Below are positions 43,205 through 54,114 of a stretch of 64,000 nt of DNA, piece after piece. The position numbers and the translations under genes were made by a program. The stretch spans positions 1 through 64,000 of the forward strand of contig CAVTPF010000023.1 in NCBI GenBank assembly GCA_963736525.1. The letters are read 5' to 3'. The DNA comes from Bog-473 sp963736525 (lineage in GTDB: Bacteria > Actinomycetota > Acidimicrobiia > Acidimicrobiales > RAAP-2). Numbering within the stretch: the first letter of the stretch is position 1; each line of letters begins with the position of its first letter. The notes below the pieces were generated by a model that did not search any database, was not told the origin of the DNA, and worked only from the letters and a program-made list of their open reading frames with translations.

Positions 43205-44599
43205 ATGAGCGACTATCCCTACGCCGACCGCTTCGCCATCAACCGCTCACTGCCGGACCGCGGCATGAGTCGCGAGGAGGTGCTCGCAGAGCTCCGCGCC
43301 ATGGCGAGCGAGGAGGACGCGTTCTGGGAGACGGGAAAGTGCTCGGGCACGATGTACTGCGGAGACCATGACCACTACCACTTCATGAACGAGGCCTTCG
43401 GTTTGTTCGCCCACGTGAACGTCCTCCAGCGCGACATGTGCCCCAGCGCGACGAAGTTCGAGGCGGAGATCATCGCCATGACGCTGGGCTTGCACGCCGG
43501 CGGTGCGGCCGTGGCGGCCGGGGACGAACCCTGCGGTCTGGTGACAACCGGAGGGACCGGGAGCATCCTGCACGCCATCTTGGCCTACCGAGACCATGCG
43601 GCCCAGGAGCGAGGCGTCGTCCGACCCAACGTGATAAAGCCCGAGACCGCGCACCCCGCCTTCGACAAGGCGTGCCATCTCTTCGGCGTGGAGCTTCGGC
43701 GCGCGCCGGTCGACCCGGTGACGACCCAGGTCGACGTGGACTGGGTGCGCGACCACGTCGACGACCAGACGGTCGCCCTCATCGGCTCGGCCTGTAACTA
43801 CGGCTACGGCACCGTCGACCCGATCGGCGACCTCTCGGACGTCGCGCTCGAGCGCGGCATCGGACTTCACGTCGACGGCTGCCTCGGCGGGTTCATCCTG
43901 CCCTTCGGACGCGAATTGGGTTACGACATCCCTGCGTTCGACTACTCGGTGCCGGGCGTCACTTCCATATCCGCCGACACGCACAAGTATGGGTACGCGT
44001 TCAAGGGCTCGTCGGTCCTCAGCTTCCGCTCCAAGGCGCTGCGTCACGCGCAGTACTTCTACCTGACTGATTGGAGCGGCGGGAAGTACACCTCGCCGGG
44101 GATGGAGGGCTCGCGTTCGGGTGGCCTCATTGCCGCCACGTGGGCATCGATGGTGCACCTCGGCCACGCGGGGTACCTCGGGTACGCGCGACAGATCTTC
44201 GAGACGTCGTTCGCGATGCAGGAGGCGGTGACCGCGCACCCCGAGCTGCGGCTCGTCGGCCGGCCGACCTTCCTCTTCTCCTTCACCTCCGACGACTTCG
44301 ACATCTACCACGTGAACGACTTCATGCGGACCAAGGGATGGCGCTTCAACGGGCAGCAGTACCCCAACGCGCTGCACATGGCGGTGACGCGGCCGCAAAC
44401 ACAACGGGGAGTGGTGGAGGAGTTCTCGGCCGACCTGGCGCAGGCAGTGGCCTACGCCCGGGAGCACGCAGACGAGGCGCCCCGGTCCGGGGCCATATAC
44501 GGCGGCGTGACCGGCGGCATGACGGAGGAGGCGGACGAGTTCATCCGATCGGTCATGGCCGACATGCTCGACGGGCAATCATCCATCCCGACCACGTGA
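43205..44599 (+). CDS. PLP-dependent group II decarboxylase / sphingosine-1-phosphate-lyase-like
   Basis: A 464-residue fold-type I enzyme. The PLP Lys is Lys261 (SADTHKYGYAFKGSS), the ring-stacking/Asp site is 'LHVDGCLGGFILPF', and the phosphate-binding region is 'VTTGGTGSILHAILAYRDHA'. 'SISADTHKYGYAPKG'-like sequence is the S1P-lyase signature; true lyases cleave long-chain base phosphates to aldehyde and ethanolamine phosphate. No membrane helix is present at the N-terminus. ATG 43205 lies 10 bases after AAGGAGG and is chosen over GTG/ATG 43136. It overlaps the next gene by 4 bases. Confidence 0.9.
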   Translation: MSDYPYADRFAINRSLPDRGMSREEVLAELRAMASEEDAFWETGKCSGTMYCGDHDHYHFMNEAFGLFAHVNVLQRDMCPSATKFEAEIIAMTLGLHAGGAAVAAGDEPCGLVTTGGTGSILHAILAYRDHAAQERGVVRPNVIKPETAHPAFDKACHLFGVELRRAPVDPVTTQVDVDWVRDHVDDQTVALIGSACNYGYGTVDPIGDLSDVALERGIGLHVDGCLGGFILPFGRELGYDIPAFDYSVPGVTSISADTHKYGYAFKGSSVLSFRSKALRHAQYFYLTDWSGGKYTSPGMEGSRSGGLIAATWASMVHLGHAGYLGYARQIFETSFAMQEAVTAHPELRLVGRPTFLFSFTSDDFDIYHVNDFMRTKGWRFNGQQYPNALHMAVTRPQTQRGVVEEFSADLAQAVAYAREHADEAPRSGAIYGGVTGGMTEEADEFIRSVMADMLDGQSSIPTT

Positions 44600-45198
44600 G
44601 ACCCGACGGCGGCTCCCCCACCGAGTGGGTCGACGGCTGCGTGGCCGCGCAGGCGGCGCTCGGCGCCACGCTGGCCCGGCTCGACGACGCCGTGGTGCAC
44701 CGAGCGAGCCTGCTGCCCGGCTGGACCGTCGGCCACGTCCTCACCCATATCGCCCGGAACGCGGACAGCGTGGTGTGGCGGCTGGAGGGCGCAGCCCGGG
44801 GTGAGCAGCGCGATCAGTACCCCGGTGGACTGGAGCAGCGAACGGCGGACATCGAGGCGGGCGCCGGACGTCCTGCCGCCGAACTTGCCCTGGACGTGCA
44901 ACGGACCTCCATCGCCGTCGAGCGCGTCATGCGCACGCTTCCCGACGCGGCGTGGGATGCTCCCTCCCGCACGTCGCGTGGCGTGGTGGAGAGCTCGCGC
45001 GACGCCGTGCTGTCCCGCTGGCGCGAGGTGGTGATCCACCACGGCGACCTCGGCCTCGGCCCGGTCCCGTTCCCACCCGAGCTGCTGGCAGCCTGGCTGC
45101 CGCGGGAGCTGCCGCGCCTGGCCGAGCGGACCGACCCGTCCCGGCTGCTGGCATGGGTCATCGGGCGCGGCGACCCGCCGGTCCTGACGGCCTGGTAG
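44596..45198 (+). CDS. maleylpyruvate isomerase family mycothiol-dependent enzyme
   Basis: A DinB-like four-helix protein of 200 residues with the MDMPI N-terminal domain: 'SLLPGWTVGHVLTHIARNADSVVWRLEGA' supplies the first metal His pair, and 'LSRWREVVIHHGDLGLG' the second. Members use mycothiol for isomerisation or thiol transfer. GTG 44596 overlaps the PLP-enzyme stop (GTGA), so the two are translationally coupled. A mycothiol enzyme paired with an aldehyde-producing lyase would suggest aldehyde handling, which is inference. Confidence 0.87.
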   Translation: MRPDGGSPTEWVDGCVAAQAALGATLARLDDAVVHRASLLPGWTVGHVLTHIARNADSVVWRLEGAARGEQRDQYPGGLEQRTADIEAGAGRPAAELALDVQRTSIAVERVMRTLPDAAWDAPSRTSRGVVESSRDAVLSRWREVVIHHGDLGLGPVPFPPELLAAWLPRELPRLAERTDPSRLLAWVIGRGDPPVLTAW

Positions 45199-45221
45199 CG
45201 GCCGCACCGGCGGACCGTCCG

Positions 45222-46232
45222 CTAACCGGAGACGAATGCGTTGCCGGCCCGATCCACCGCGACGCAGGAGGTGGTGGTGGGGCACGAGATGCTCGTCAGG
45301 GGGTGACCGCTGTCGATCAGGGTGCCGGCGCTCCACGTCGTCCCATTCCACGCGAACACCCTGCCGATGGAATCGACGGCACGGCAGAAGGTCGTGGTGG
45401 GGCACGAGACACCGGTGAGCCCCGACGCGTTCGTGCCGGTGAGCGGCGGCTCGGTCGCGATCGACGCCGGCGAGGTGAAACCGATCCCGTTCCAGGTCAC
45501 GACGTCACCGTTGCTGTCGACCAGCATGCAGAAGGAGGCGGAGGCGCACGAGACGGAGTTCAGCTGGCCCTGGGTGTCGACGTCGTCAGGCTGGGTCCAG
45601 GTGTGGCCGTCCCAGACCGAGGGTCCGCCCTCCGCGGCGACGCAGAACAGTGGGGAGACGCACGAGATCTGGTTGGCGGCACCCCATGCGCCGAGGTTGC
45701 CCGACCAGCCCGTCCCCTCGAACCGGAAGGAATTGCCCTCCCCGTCGATCGTGATGCAGAAGCTCGGCCCGGTGCAGTCGACGGCGGTGATGCCCTGGGC
45801 GGCCGGGAGGGTGGTCGGGGCCGACCAGGCCGACCCGTCGAAGAACGCGACCTGGTTCAGATTGGGCGCGGCGGCGCAAAAGGTCGCGCTCGCGCACGAT
45901 AGGTAGGAAGCACCCTGGGGCGACGAGCCCGGCACGGCAGGCCCGAGCGCGGTGACCTTGTCGAGGAACAGCCGGTACGTCTGCCCGGTCACCGACCCGG
46001 CGAAGCAGGTGCCGGGCGCCGGACACGACACGACCGACAGGTCGGCGCCGGGGGCGACGGGGACCCTGGACCAGGTGCCCGCCGCCGGCGCCGTTGTCGT
46101 CGTCGTACGCGCGCCCGACGTGCTGGGGGCGCTCGAGCTCCCCGGCGTGCCGGCGCAACCGGCCACCACCAGGGAGGCGGCTACGGCGATCACCGCACCG
46201 AGCGGTCCCGCCCGCCCGCGCACCGCGCGCAC
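45222..46232 (-). CDS. seven-repeat beta-propeller lipoprotein with one C-x5-C per repeat
   Basis: It has a lipoprotein signal (AVIAVAASLVVAGC) and a Ser/Thr-rich linker. Then come seven repeats of about 40 residues, each holding an S-C-x5-C motif: SCPAPGTC, SCASATFC, DCTGPSFC, SCVSPLFC, SCASASFC, SCPTTTFC, SCPTTTSC. Between them lie 'vWDGhtWT'-type strands. Seven units and regular strands predict a seven-bladed propeller with one internal disulfide per blade, anchored outside the membrane. GTG 46232 overlaps the AsnC stop by one base (TAGTG), so expression is coupled to that regulator. Confidence 0.86.
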   Translation of the reverse strand: MRAVRGRAGPLGAVIAVAASLVVAGCAGTPGSSSAPSTSGARTTTTTAPAAGTWSRVPVAPGADLSVVSCPAPGTCFAGSVTGQTYRLFLDKVTALGPAVPGSSPQGASYLSCASATFCAAAPNLNQVAFFDGSAWSAPTTLPAAQGITAVDCTGPSFCITIDGEGNSFRFEGTGWSGNLGAWGAANQISCVSPLFCVAAEGGPSVWDGHTWTQPDDVDTQGQLNSVSCASASFCMLVDSNGDVVTWNGIGFTSPASIATEPPLTGTNASGLTGVSCPTTTFCRAVDSIGRVFAWNGTTWSAGTLIDSGHPLTSISCPTTTSCVAVDRAGNAFVSG

Positions 46233-46711
46233 TACTGCTGGGCCGGGAGCCCGTTCGCCTCGAGGGCGCGGTGGCGCGACCACGTGTCCAGCACGATGAG
46301 GGTCTTGGTGCCGGTCACGCGGCCGCGGCGTCGCAACTGCTCAATGACCTGTCCGAGACGCTCGACGTCGGGAACCTGAAGCCAGACGAGCGCGTCGGGG
46401 TCGCCCGCGGTCGTGAACACGGCCTGCACCTCCGACAGCTGCATGGCCGTCTCCTTGATCTCCCGCAGGTCGGCGGTGCCGGCGAACCTGACCTCGGTGA
46501 AGGCCTGGATCGGTCGCCCCGCCTTCCGGTGGTCGACCACGACGGTGTAGCCGGCGATGACGCCCGTGCGCTCCAGGCGCTCGATGCGCCGGGTGACCGC
46601 GGACGCGGACAGCGAGACCTGTTCCCCGATGTCGGCCATCGTGCGGCGCGCATTTTGCGACAGCAACTCGATGATGTGGTGATCGATCGGATCAAGCTCC
46701 TCTGTTCCCAT
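46232..46711 (-). CDS. Lrp/AsnC family transcriptional regulator
   Basis: A 159-residue regulator. The N-terminal HTH is 'LDPIDHHIIELLSQNARRTMADIGEQVSLSASAVTRRIERLERTGVI' in parts, with recognition helix near 'SASAVTRRIERLE'. The C-terminal RAM/AsnC ligand domain is 'RPIQAFTEVRFA', 'VQAVFTTAGDPDALVWLQVPDVERLGQV'. ATG 46711 starts 7 residues before the HTH; upstream in-frame sequence is not coding. Such proteins usually sense amino acids and act on neighbouring genes. It sits directly upstream of the propeller-lipoprotein gene. Confidence 0.95.
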   Translation of the reverse strand: MGTEELDPIDHHIIELLSQNARRTMADIGEQVSLSASAVTRRIERLERTGVIAGYTVVVDHRKAGRPIQAFTEVRFAGTADLREIKETAMQLSEVQAVFTTAGDPDALVWLQVPDVERLGQVIEQLRRRGRVTGTKTLIVLDTWSRHRALEANGLPAQQ

Positions 46712-46788
46712 GGATGGAAGCCTAACGAAAGCGACTTGTCCTGCACGATCAGTGCACCGAAGTCGGCGGGAGTTGCTGCTCCGTTGCG

Positions 46789-47394
46789 TCAGCCGGGGGG
46801 CGGAGCCGTCGTTGGCGCGTCCCGGCGGTGGACCGACACGGCGTACCGTCCGGGCGGAACGAAGGGTGCGCGGTCCCAGGTCGACCAGCGGTCCTCGAGC
46901 ACGAGTCCGGCGCGAGCCGCCAGGGCGTCGTGCTCGGCGGGGCCAAAACCCCCGGGATGGACGGAGTACCCCGCAACGAGGCGGCCGCCGGGCGCCAGCC
47001 AGCGCGCCGCGTTGGCGATGACGCGCCCCTGCGTGCCGGGCGGGACGAAGATGAGGACGTTGCCGGCCATCACCACGACGTCGAAGGAGCGCCCGGGATC
47101 GAGCCCGGGATCGGTCAGATCGCCCTCGATCCACGTGAGGTCGGGCGCTTTGGTGCGTGCCGTCGCCAACATGGCCGGGTCGATGTCGACACCCACGACG
47201 GGATGGCCGCGCCGGCTGAGCTCTATGGCGACCCGGCCGGTTCCGCAACCCGCATCGAGGACCGACCCCGGTCCGTAGGAGTCGACCAGCGTCGCCTCCC
47301 CGTGCACGTCCATTCCGGCCGAGGCGAGGTCGTCGAAGCGCCGGTCGTACGAGGCACCTCGGGGGACGTCGCTCTCCTGCCATGGGTCGGGCAT
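46789..47394 (-). CDS. class I SAM-dependent methyltransferase (201 aa)
   Basis: The Rossmann motifs are clear: 'GSVLDAGCGTGRVAIELSRRG' (motif I), 'VVGVDIDPAMLATA' (acidic loop), 'WIEGDLTD', then 'SFDVVVMAGNVLIFV'. The C-terminal segment 'RVIANAARWLAPGGRLVAGY' is the usual last helix and strand. The fold is complete though compact. Substrate not evident. It is followed by the AsnC-family gene on the same strand after 77 bases. Confidence 0.9.
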   Translation of the reverse strand: MPDPWQESDVPRGASYDRRFDDLASAGMDVHGEATLVDSYGPGSVLDAGCGTGRVAIELSRRGHPVVGVDIDPAMLATARTKAPDLTWIEGDLTDPGLDPGRSFDVVVMAGNVLIFVPPGTQGRVIANAARWLAPGGRLVAGYSVHPGGFGPAEHDALAARAGLVLEDRWSTWDRAPFVPPGRYAVSVHRRDAPTTAPPPG

Positions 47395-47567
47395 GGGTTA
47401 CGGGATGGGACGGTGGGACGTGTCCAGCCCGAACCACGGCATGGAGCCCTTCACCGAGAGACGCTGCGGCGAGTCCGCATACCGAACGGTAGCCCGCGCC
47501 CCGCCGGCGCGGGTGCACGTCGGCCGACAGCCGGACCGGAGGCGGCGCATCGGTAGGGTGATCCTTC

Positions 47568-48331
47568 GTGTGCCTCCTCGTGGTCTCTTCGCGAACGGTG
47601 TCGGGTGAACCCCTGATCGTGGGGGCCAACCGCGATGAGATCCTGGAGCGGCCCGCGACCGCGATCACCGTGCTTGACGAGGGGCCGCCCCGAGTGCTCG
47701 GTGGGCGCGACGAGCTGTCGGGCGGGACCTGGTTGGCTGTGAACGAGTTCGGCGTGTGCGCCGGCCTCACCAACCAGCCACTGGGGGAGGCCAAGGACCT
47801 GTCGAAGCGGTCCCGCGGCGAGTTGCCCCTGGCGCTGGCACGCCATGCGACAGCCGCGCAGGCCGTCGAGGCGTTCCTGCGGTCCTTCCGCCCGCAGGAC
47901 TACAACGGATCGTGGCTCCTCGTAGGCGATCGCACCGGACTGTTCTTCGTCGACTTCACCGGCCTGGTCGACCCGGTCGCGGTTGCGCTGCCGCCGGGGA
48001 CCTACGTGCTGGAGAACCGCGCGCTGGACGAGCCGTCGCGCAAGGTCGACATGGTACGGGAGGCGGTCGACAACCCTGGCGACGGGGACGCGGCGGCGGA
48101 GGCCTTCCGCCGCGTCCTGACCGACCACCGGATCCCCGAGGGTGACGAGCGCCCCAATGCGGCCAACTGTGTGCACCTCGAGTCCTTCGGGACGCGTTCC
48201 TCGTGCATCGTGCGGGTGCCCGCTGGGACCGGCCTTCCGAGGGTGTGGGTGGCCGCTGGGCCTCCATGCGCGACGCCGTACGAGGATGCGGCCGGTCTGT
48301 GGGCAGACCGGATCGCCCCCGCATCCGGAGC

Positions 48332-48356
<25 letters not shown>
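47568..48356 (+). CDS. NRDE / TANGO2-family protein
   Basis: It begins Met-Cys (VCLLVVSSRT), with Cys2 as a possible N-terminal nucleophile, and carries the signature 'VGANRDEILERPA', 'LSGGTWLAVNEFGVCAGLTN' and 'RPNAANCVHLESFGTRSSCIVR'. The fold is Ntn-hydrolase-like. Family function is unsettled; a role in haem or lipid handling has been proposed for TANGO2. The last 25 bases overlap the convergent ettA gene. Confidence 0.88.
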
Positions 48357-50011
<1,655 letters not shown>

Positions 50012-50024
50012 GGCGAGCGATCCC

Positions 50025-51077
50025 CTATCGGTCCGTGGACCAGCGGAACCGGCTGAGGCGCCGGTCGCCGACCCGGCCGCTGGCGGCAAACCAGCGCGCC
50101 GAATCCTCCAGCGCCTCGGCCGCCGGGCGTGGTGCATAGCCCAGCTCCTGGCGCGCCCGGGTGTCGTCGAAGGACATCTGCGAGGTCGACATCCGCGCCG
50201 CCTCGAGGGGGACCGACGGGTGCCGGCGGAGCAACCTCCCCTCGACGGCCTCCGAGAACGCCGCCACGGCCAGCGACAGCGAGCGGGGGACTCTGATCCG
50301 CGGCGCCGGGAGGCCGGTGATCGCCGCCAGACGGCCCAGCAGGTCCTGCAGCGTGAGGTTCTCCCCGCCCAAGATGTAGCTGCGCCCCGTCCGGCCCTGC
50401 TCGAGCGCCAGGACGTGACCGGCGGCCACGTCGTCGACGTGCGCCACGTTCAGCACGGTGTCGACGAACCCGGGCATCCGCCCGTTCAAGAAGTCCAGGA
50501 CCAGCCTCCCGGTCGGTGTGGGGGCCCGGTCCCCCGGGCCGAGTGGGAACGTCGGGAGCACCAGCGAGGCCGGGAGGCCCTCGGCGACCGCCCGGAGCAC
50601 CTCGTGCTCGGCGACGTACTTGGAGCGCTTGTACGAGCCGTATAGATGCCGCACGTCCGGGAACGAGCGCTCGTCGGCCGAGCCGGCACCCGAGACGTGC
50701 TCGAGTCCGAGGGTGCCGACCGTGCTCGTGTAGACGAGGCGCTCGACGCCGGCGTCCGCCGCGGCTCCGAGCACATTGCGAGTGCCCTGCACGTTGACCT
50801 CGTAGAAGGCGCCGGGGTCGCTGGCCCAGAACCGGTACAGCGCGGCCACGTGAAAGACGGCTCGGCAGCCGCTGACCGCCTGCTGCACGCTCTCGGGTCT
50901 CCGCAGATCGCCCACCACCTGCTTGACGTTCAGTCCCTGGAGGTTCGCGGGATCGGCGCCGGGCTCGACGAGGCCCACGACCTCCTGGCCCCGCCCCACG
51001 AGGTGCCGCGACACCGCCGAGCCGATGAACCCACTGGCCCCCGTCACCAGGACCCTGTCACCCGAGCCGAGATTCAC
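50025..51077 (-). CDS. hpnA: hopanoid-associated sugar epimerase HpnA
   Basis: An extended SDR of 350 residues that follows HpnA closely: 'RVLVTGASGFIGSAVSRHL', 'VVGDLRRPESVQQAVSGCRAV', 'FHVAALYRFWASDPGAFYEVNV', 'YGSYKRSKYVAEHEVL' (YxxxK as Y-K-R-S-K), 'LVLDFLNGRMPGFVDTVLNV' and 'HVDDVAAGHVLALEQGRTG', then 'YILGGENLTLQDLL'. HpnA is linked with hopanoid side-chain synthesis. It overlaps the class III aminotransferase stop by 4 bases; ettA follows within 14 bases of its end. No squalene cyclase is in the window. Confidence 0.9.
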   Translation of the reverse strand: MNLGSGDRVLVTGASGFIGSAVSRHLVGRGQEVVGLVEPGADPANLQGLNVKQVVGDLRRPESVQQAVSGCRAVFHVAALYRFWASDPGAFYEVNVQGTRNVLGAAADAGVERLVYTSTVGTLGLEHVSGAGSADERSFPDVRHLYGSYKRSKYVAEHEVLRAVAEGLPASLVLPTFPLGPGDRAPTPTGRLVLDFLNGRMPGFVDTVLNVAHVDDVAAGHVLALEQGRTGRSYILGGENLTLQDLLGRLAAITGLPAPRIRVPRSLSLAVAAFSEAVEGRLLRRHPSVPLEAARMSTSQMSFDDTRARQELGYAPRPAAEALEDSARWFAASGRVGDRRLSRFRWSTDR

Positions 51078-52462
51078 AGGCGCGACCGGTGCAGCGAGCC
51101 CTTGGCCATCGTCTTGCCGAACTCGAAGATCAGGCTCGAGCCCTTCTGCGCGCTGGCCAAGACGTCGTCGAGGGCATCGGCGAACAGCTCGACCTCGTCG
51201 TCACCGGCGATCAGCGGGGGCAGGAGCTTCACGACGTTCATGTTGTCGGCCGCCACCTGCGTGAGGATGCGGTGCCGGTGGAAGAGGGGCACGACGATCA
51301 TTTGGGAGAACAGGGCGGGCCGGAGCGCCTCGATCATGCGGAACCGCCGGCGCAAGCCCGGGGTCGTCGGCTCTCCGAACACCAGCCCGATCATCAGGCC
51401 CCTCCCTCGCACCTCGTGCAGGAATTCGTACCGATCGACCAGCGGCTGCAAGGCCTTCGTGAAGGCGTCTCCGGTCCGTTCGACGCGGTCGAGGATGTCC
51501 TCGTCGTCGAACGCCTGTAGCGTGGCCAGGCCGGCCACCATCGCCAGCTGGTTGGTGCTGAACGTCGAGGAGTGGACGACGGCCCGGTCCATGGAGCTGA
51601 ACACGCTGTCGGACACCTCGGCCGAGCAGAGCATCGCCCCGACCGGGACGTAGCCGCCCGAGAGGGCCTTCGAGACGGTGATGATGTCAGGCGTGATGCC
51701 GAATTGCTCGTGGCAGAAGAAGGTGCCGGAGCGACCGAGGCCCGCTTGCACCTCGTCGAGGATCATGAGCGCCTTGTGCCGGCGACAGAGCGATTGGGCC
51801 TCCTGCCAGAACCCCTCCGGGGCCAGGTTCACCCCCTTGCCCTGAATCGGCTCCGCGATGAACGCCGCCACGTCGCCCCGTCGCAGCTCCCGCGCGAGGG
51901 CGGACGCATCGCCGAAAGGGATCATGTCGCAGCCGGGGAGGAGAGGACCGAAGCCACTGCGGAATTCCCTCCCGCCGTTGAGCGCGAGGGCGCCGGTCGT
52001 CAGGCCGTGGAACGCATGGTCGCAGTACAGGATCCGGGTCCGCTTCGTGGCGGCCCGAGCGAACTTGATCGCGCTCTCGACCGCCTCGGCACCCGAGTTG
52101 GTGAAGAACGCGCGTTCGATCCCCGGGTGGGCGCGGCCCACCAGCTGCTCGGCCAGGATGCCGGGCAGGAGGGCACAGTCCATCTGCACGAGGTTCGGGA
52201 GATCGGCGTCGAGGGCGTCGTGCAGCGCCTGGACGATGGCGGGATGGCCCCGACCGAGGGCGAACACCCCGAATCCAGACAGAAAGTCCAGGTAACGGCG
52301 CCCTTGCTCGTCGATGAGGTAACACCCCTCGCCCTTCACGTAGAAGCGGTCGAACTCGAGAGTGCCGAGCACCCGGGGCAGCTGGGGGTTGACGTACTTG
52401 GAATGAAGGGTGAAGTTCTGGCCCTTGCGCTCGTCCAACACCTGCTTCAGGTCAAAGGGCAT
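51074..52462 (-). CDS. class III aminotransferase, HpnO-like candidate
   Basis: A PLP enzyme of 462 residues of the acetylornithine/GABA type. Lys265 is in 'ITVSKALSGGYVPVGA', the Asp-Glu-Val-Gln motif in 'ILDEVQAGLGRSG', and the PLP phosphate site in 'TNSGAEAVESAIKFARA'. It is translationally coupled to hpnA. In hopanoid loci a class III aminotransferase (HpnO) converts the side-chain aldehyde to aminobacteriohopanetriol, so that role is likely here. Sequence alone could also fit a diaminobutyrate/ornithine-type enzyme. It starts at ATG 52462, divergent from the sulfatase gene across 163 bases. Confidence 0.9.
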   Translation of the reverse strand: MPFDLKQVLDERKGQNFTLHSKYVNPQLPRVLGTLEFDRFYVKGEGCYLIDEQGRRYLDFLSGFGVFALGRGHPAIVQALHDALDADLPNLVQMDCALLPGILAEQLVGRAHPGIERAFFTNSGAEAVESAIKFARAATKRTRILYCDHAFHGLTTGALALNGGREFRSGFGPLLPGCDMIPFGDASALARELRRGDVAAFIAEPIQGKGVNLAPEGFWQEAQSLCRRHKALMILDEVQAGLGRSGTFFCHEQFGITPDIITVSKALSGGYVPVGAMLCSAEVSDSVFSSMDRAVVHSSTFSTNQLAMVAGLATLQAFDDEDILDRVERTGDAFTKALQPLVDRYEFLHEVRGRGLMIGLVFGEPTTPGLRRRFRMIEALRPALFSQMIVVPLFHRHRILTQVAADNMNVVKLLPPLIAGDDEVELFADALDDVLASAQKGSSLIFEFGKTMAKGSLHRSRL

Positions 52463-52625
52463 GCAGTGAACTCCGAGATCTTTCTGGGCGGTCGCGACAG
52501 GTTAGTGGGACTGCCCCGGTCGAGAACCGACCGTCGGCCCGTCTGCGCCCGCCGCCACATTCGTGCGATGATCCCGTCGCCCGGCCCCTCGCTTCGTCGC
52601 ACGCAAAGCCCGAAAGGGACGTCGA

Positions 52626-54104
52626 TTGACCCCCAGCACCCCGAACATCCTCCTTGTCATGTCCGACCAGCACCGGGCCGACATGATGGGCTGCGCCGGC
52701 GACGCCAGCGTCCACACGCCCTCGCTCGACGCCCTGGCTCGCGAGGGGGTGCGCTTCTCCCGGGTGTCGTGCCAAGGGCCCCTGTGCATGCCGTCACGGG
52801 CCTCCTTCATGACCGAGCGCTACGTGCGCGACCACGGCGTGTACACCAATTGGGCCGAGATCGCACCCGAAAGCCCGACCTACGCCTGGGCATTGCGCGA
52901 GGCCGGCTACCACACGTCCCTCCTGGGCAAGGCCCACCTGTACCTCGACGAAAACCTCACGGTCGCCCACATCGACGACATGGCGGGCCGGCTGCAGGCG
53001 CTGGGGTTCGCCGAGGTGTTCGAGACCGGCGACAAGTTCATCGGCAAGGTCCCGAACCGATACACAGATTTCCTGGAGGGGCGAGGGCTGCTGGAGGCCT
53101 ACCGCAAGCACATCGCTGACCGCAGCTACCAGGGGGAGAACGAAAACGGTCAGAACGCGACCAAGTGCGTGCCGATGTGGGACGCGACGCCGCTGCCGCT
53201 GCCGCTCGACGCGTACGTCGACACGTGGCACGGCATGGAGGCGGTGCGATGGATCGAGGGGTACGACCGCCCGGAGCCCTTCTTCCTCTTCGTCGGGTTC
53301 CCGGGCCCACACGATCCCTGGGACGCACCCGAGGAGGCGGTGGGGCGATACGGCGACGTCGACGTCTCCATGCCCAGCTCGACCCGGCGCCCCACCGTGG
53401 ACGGGACGGGTCGCTACGGCGCCCTGCTGAACTCCTTCCTCTGGGTGTCCGATTCGGAGTCCATGACCGACGACGCCATCCGCGGCATGCGCCGCTCGTA
53501 CACGGCCGACATCTCGGTCATCGACCACGCGGTGGGCCTCATGGTCGACGCACTCGAGCGCAAGGGCCTGCTGGACAACACCTGCATCGTCTACACGAGC
53601 GACCACGGCGAGATGGCCGGGAACCACGGACTGATGTCAAAGTGCGTGCTCTACGAGCCGGCGGTGCGAGTCCCGTTGATCGTGCGACCGCCCGGAGGGT
53701 GCCCGCCGCGGGTGGTCGACTCGCTGGTCGAGCACCTCGACGTGCCGGCGACCCTACGCGCCATCGCGGGTGCCCCCGACATTCCGGCCGGCGAGGGACG
53801 CTCGCTGCTGGCGAGCATGCAGGGAGGATCCTCCCCGACACCGCGTGCCGTGACGGTGAGCGAGAACTGGGGCTTCGCCGTCTTCGAGACCGAGCGCTAC
53901 AAGCTGGTCGTCGACGAGGACGCCGGTACCCCGTGCCAGTTGTTCGACCTCGCTGACGACCCGTCCGAGGACGCCAACCTCCTGCGCGACCCGCTGTCAG
54001 CACCGGTGGTCGAGGAGATCATGGAGACCCACGTCCGCCCGTTCTTGACGACGCCGCCGGCGAGACCCCACGCCAGTCTCTTCACGGGCGGCTCCGAGGA
54101 TTGA
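52626..54104 (+). CDS. type I sulfatase
   Basis: An alkaline-phosphatase-superfamily sulfatase of 492 residues. The formylglycine site is C-M-P-S-R (Cys54, in 'GPLCMPSRASF'). The metal Asp motifs are 'LLVMSDQHRADM' and 'YTSDHGEMAGNHGLMSK'. A substrate-side His/Asp stretch is 'GPHDPWDAPEE'. It needs a formylglycine-generating enzyme that is not in the window. It starts at TTG 52626, about 5 bases after AAAGGGAC. No signal peptide is seen, so it is probably cytoplasmic or Tat-independent. Confidence 0.93.
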   Translation: MTPSTPNILLVMSDQHRADMMGCAGDASVHTPSLDALAREGVRFSRVSCQGPLCMPSRASFMTERYVRDHGVYTNWAEIAPESPTYAWALREAGYHTSLLGKAHLYLDENLTVAHIDDMAGRLQALGFAEVFETGDKFIGKVPNRYTDFLEGRGLLEAYRKHIADRSYQGENENGQNATKCVPMWDATPLPLPLDAYVDTWHGMEAVRWIEGYDRPEPFFLFVGFPGPHDPWDAPEEAVGRYGDVDVSMPSSTRRPTVDGTGRYGALLNSFLWVSDSESMTDDAIRGMRRSYTADISVIDHAVGLMVDALERKGLLDNTCIVYTSDHGEMAGNHGLMSKCVLYEPAVRVPLIVRPPGGCPPRVVDSLVEHLDVPATLRAIAGAPDIPAGEGRSLLASMQGGSSPTPRAVTVSENWGFAVFETERYKLVVDEDAGTPCQLFDLADDPSEDANLLRDPLSAPVVEEIMETHVRPFLTTPPARPHASLFTGGSED

Positions 54105-54114
54105 CGTCGGGCCG

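Noticed and set aside
45205..45225. Hairpin GCGGAC/GTCCGC between convergent genes at 45.2 kb
   Set aside because: The loop would be one base, which is not feasible; a shortened stem is too weak to call a terminator.
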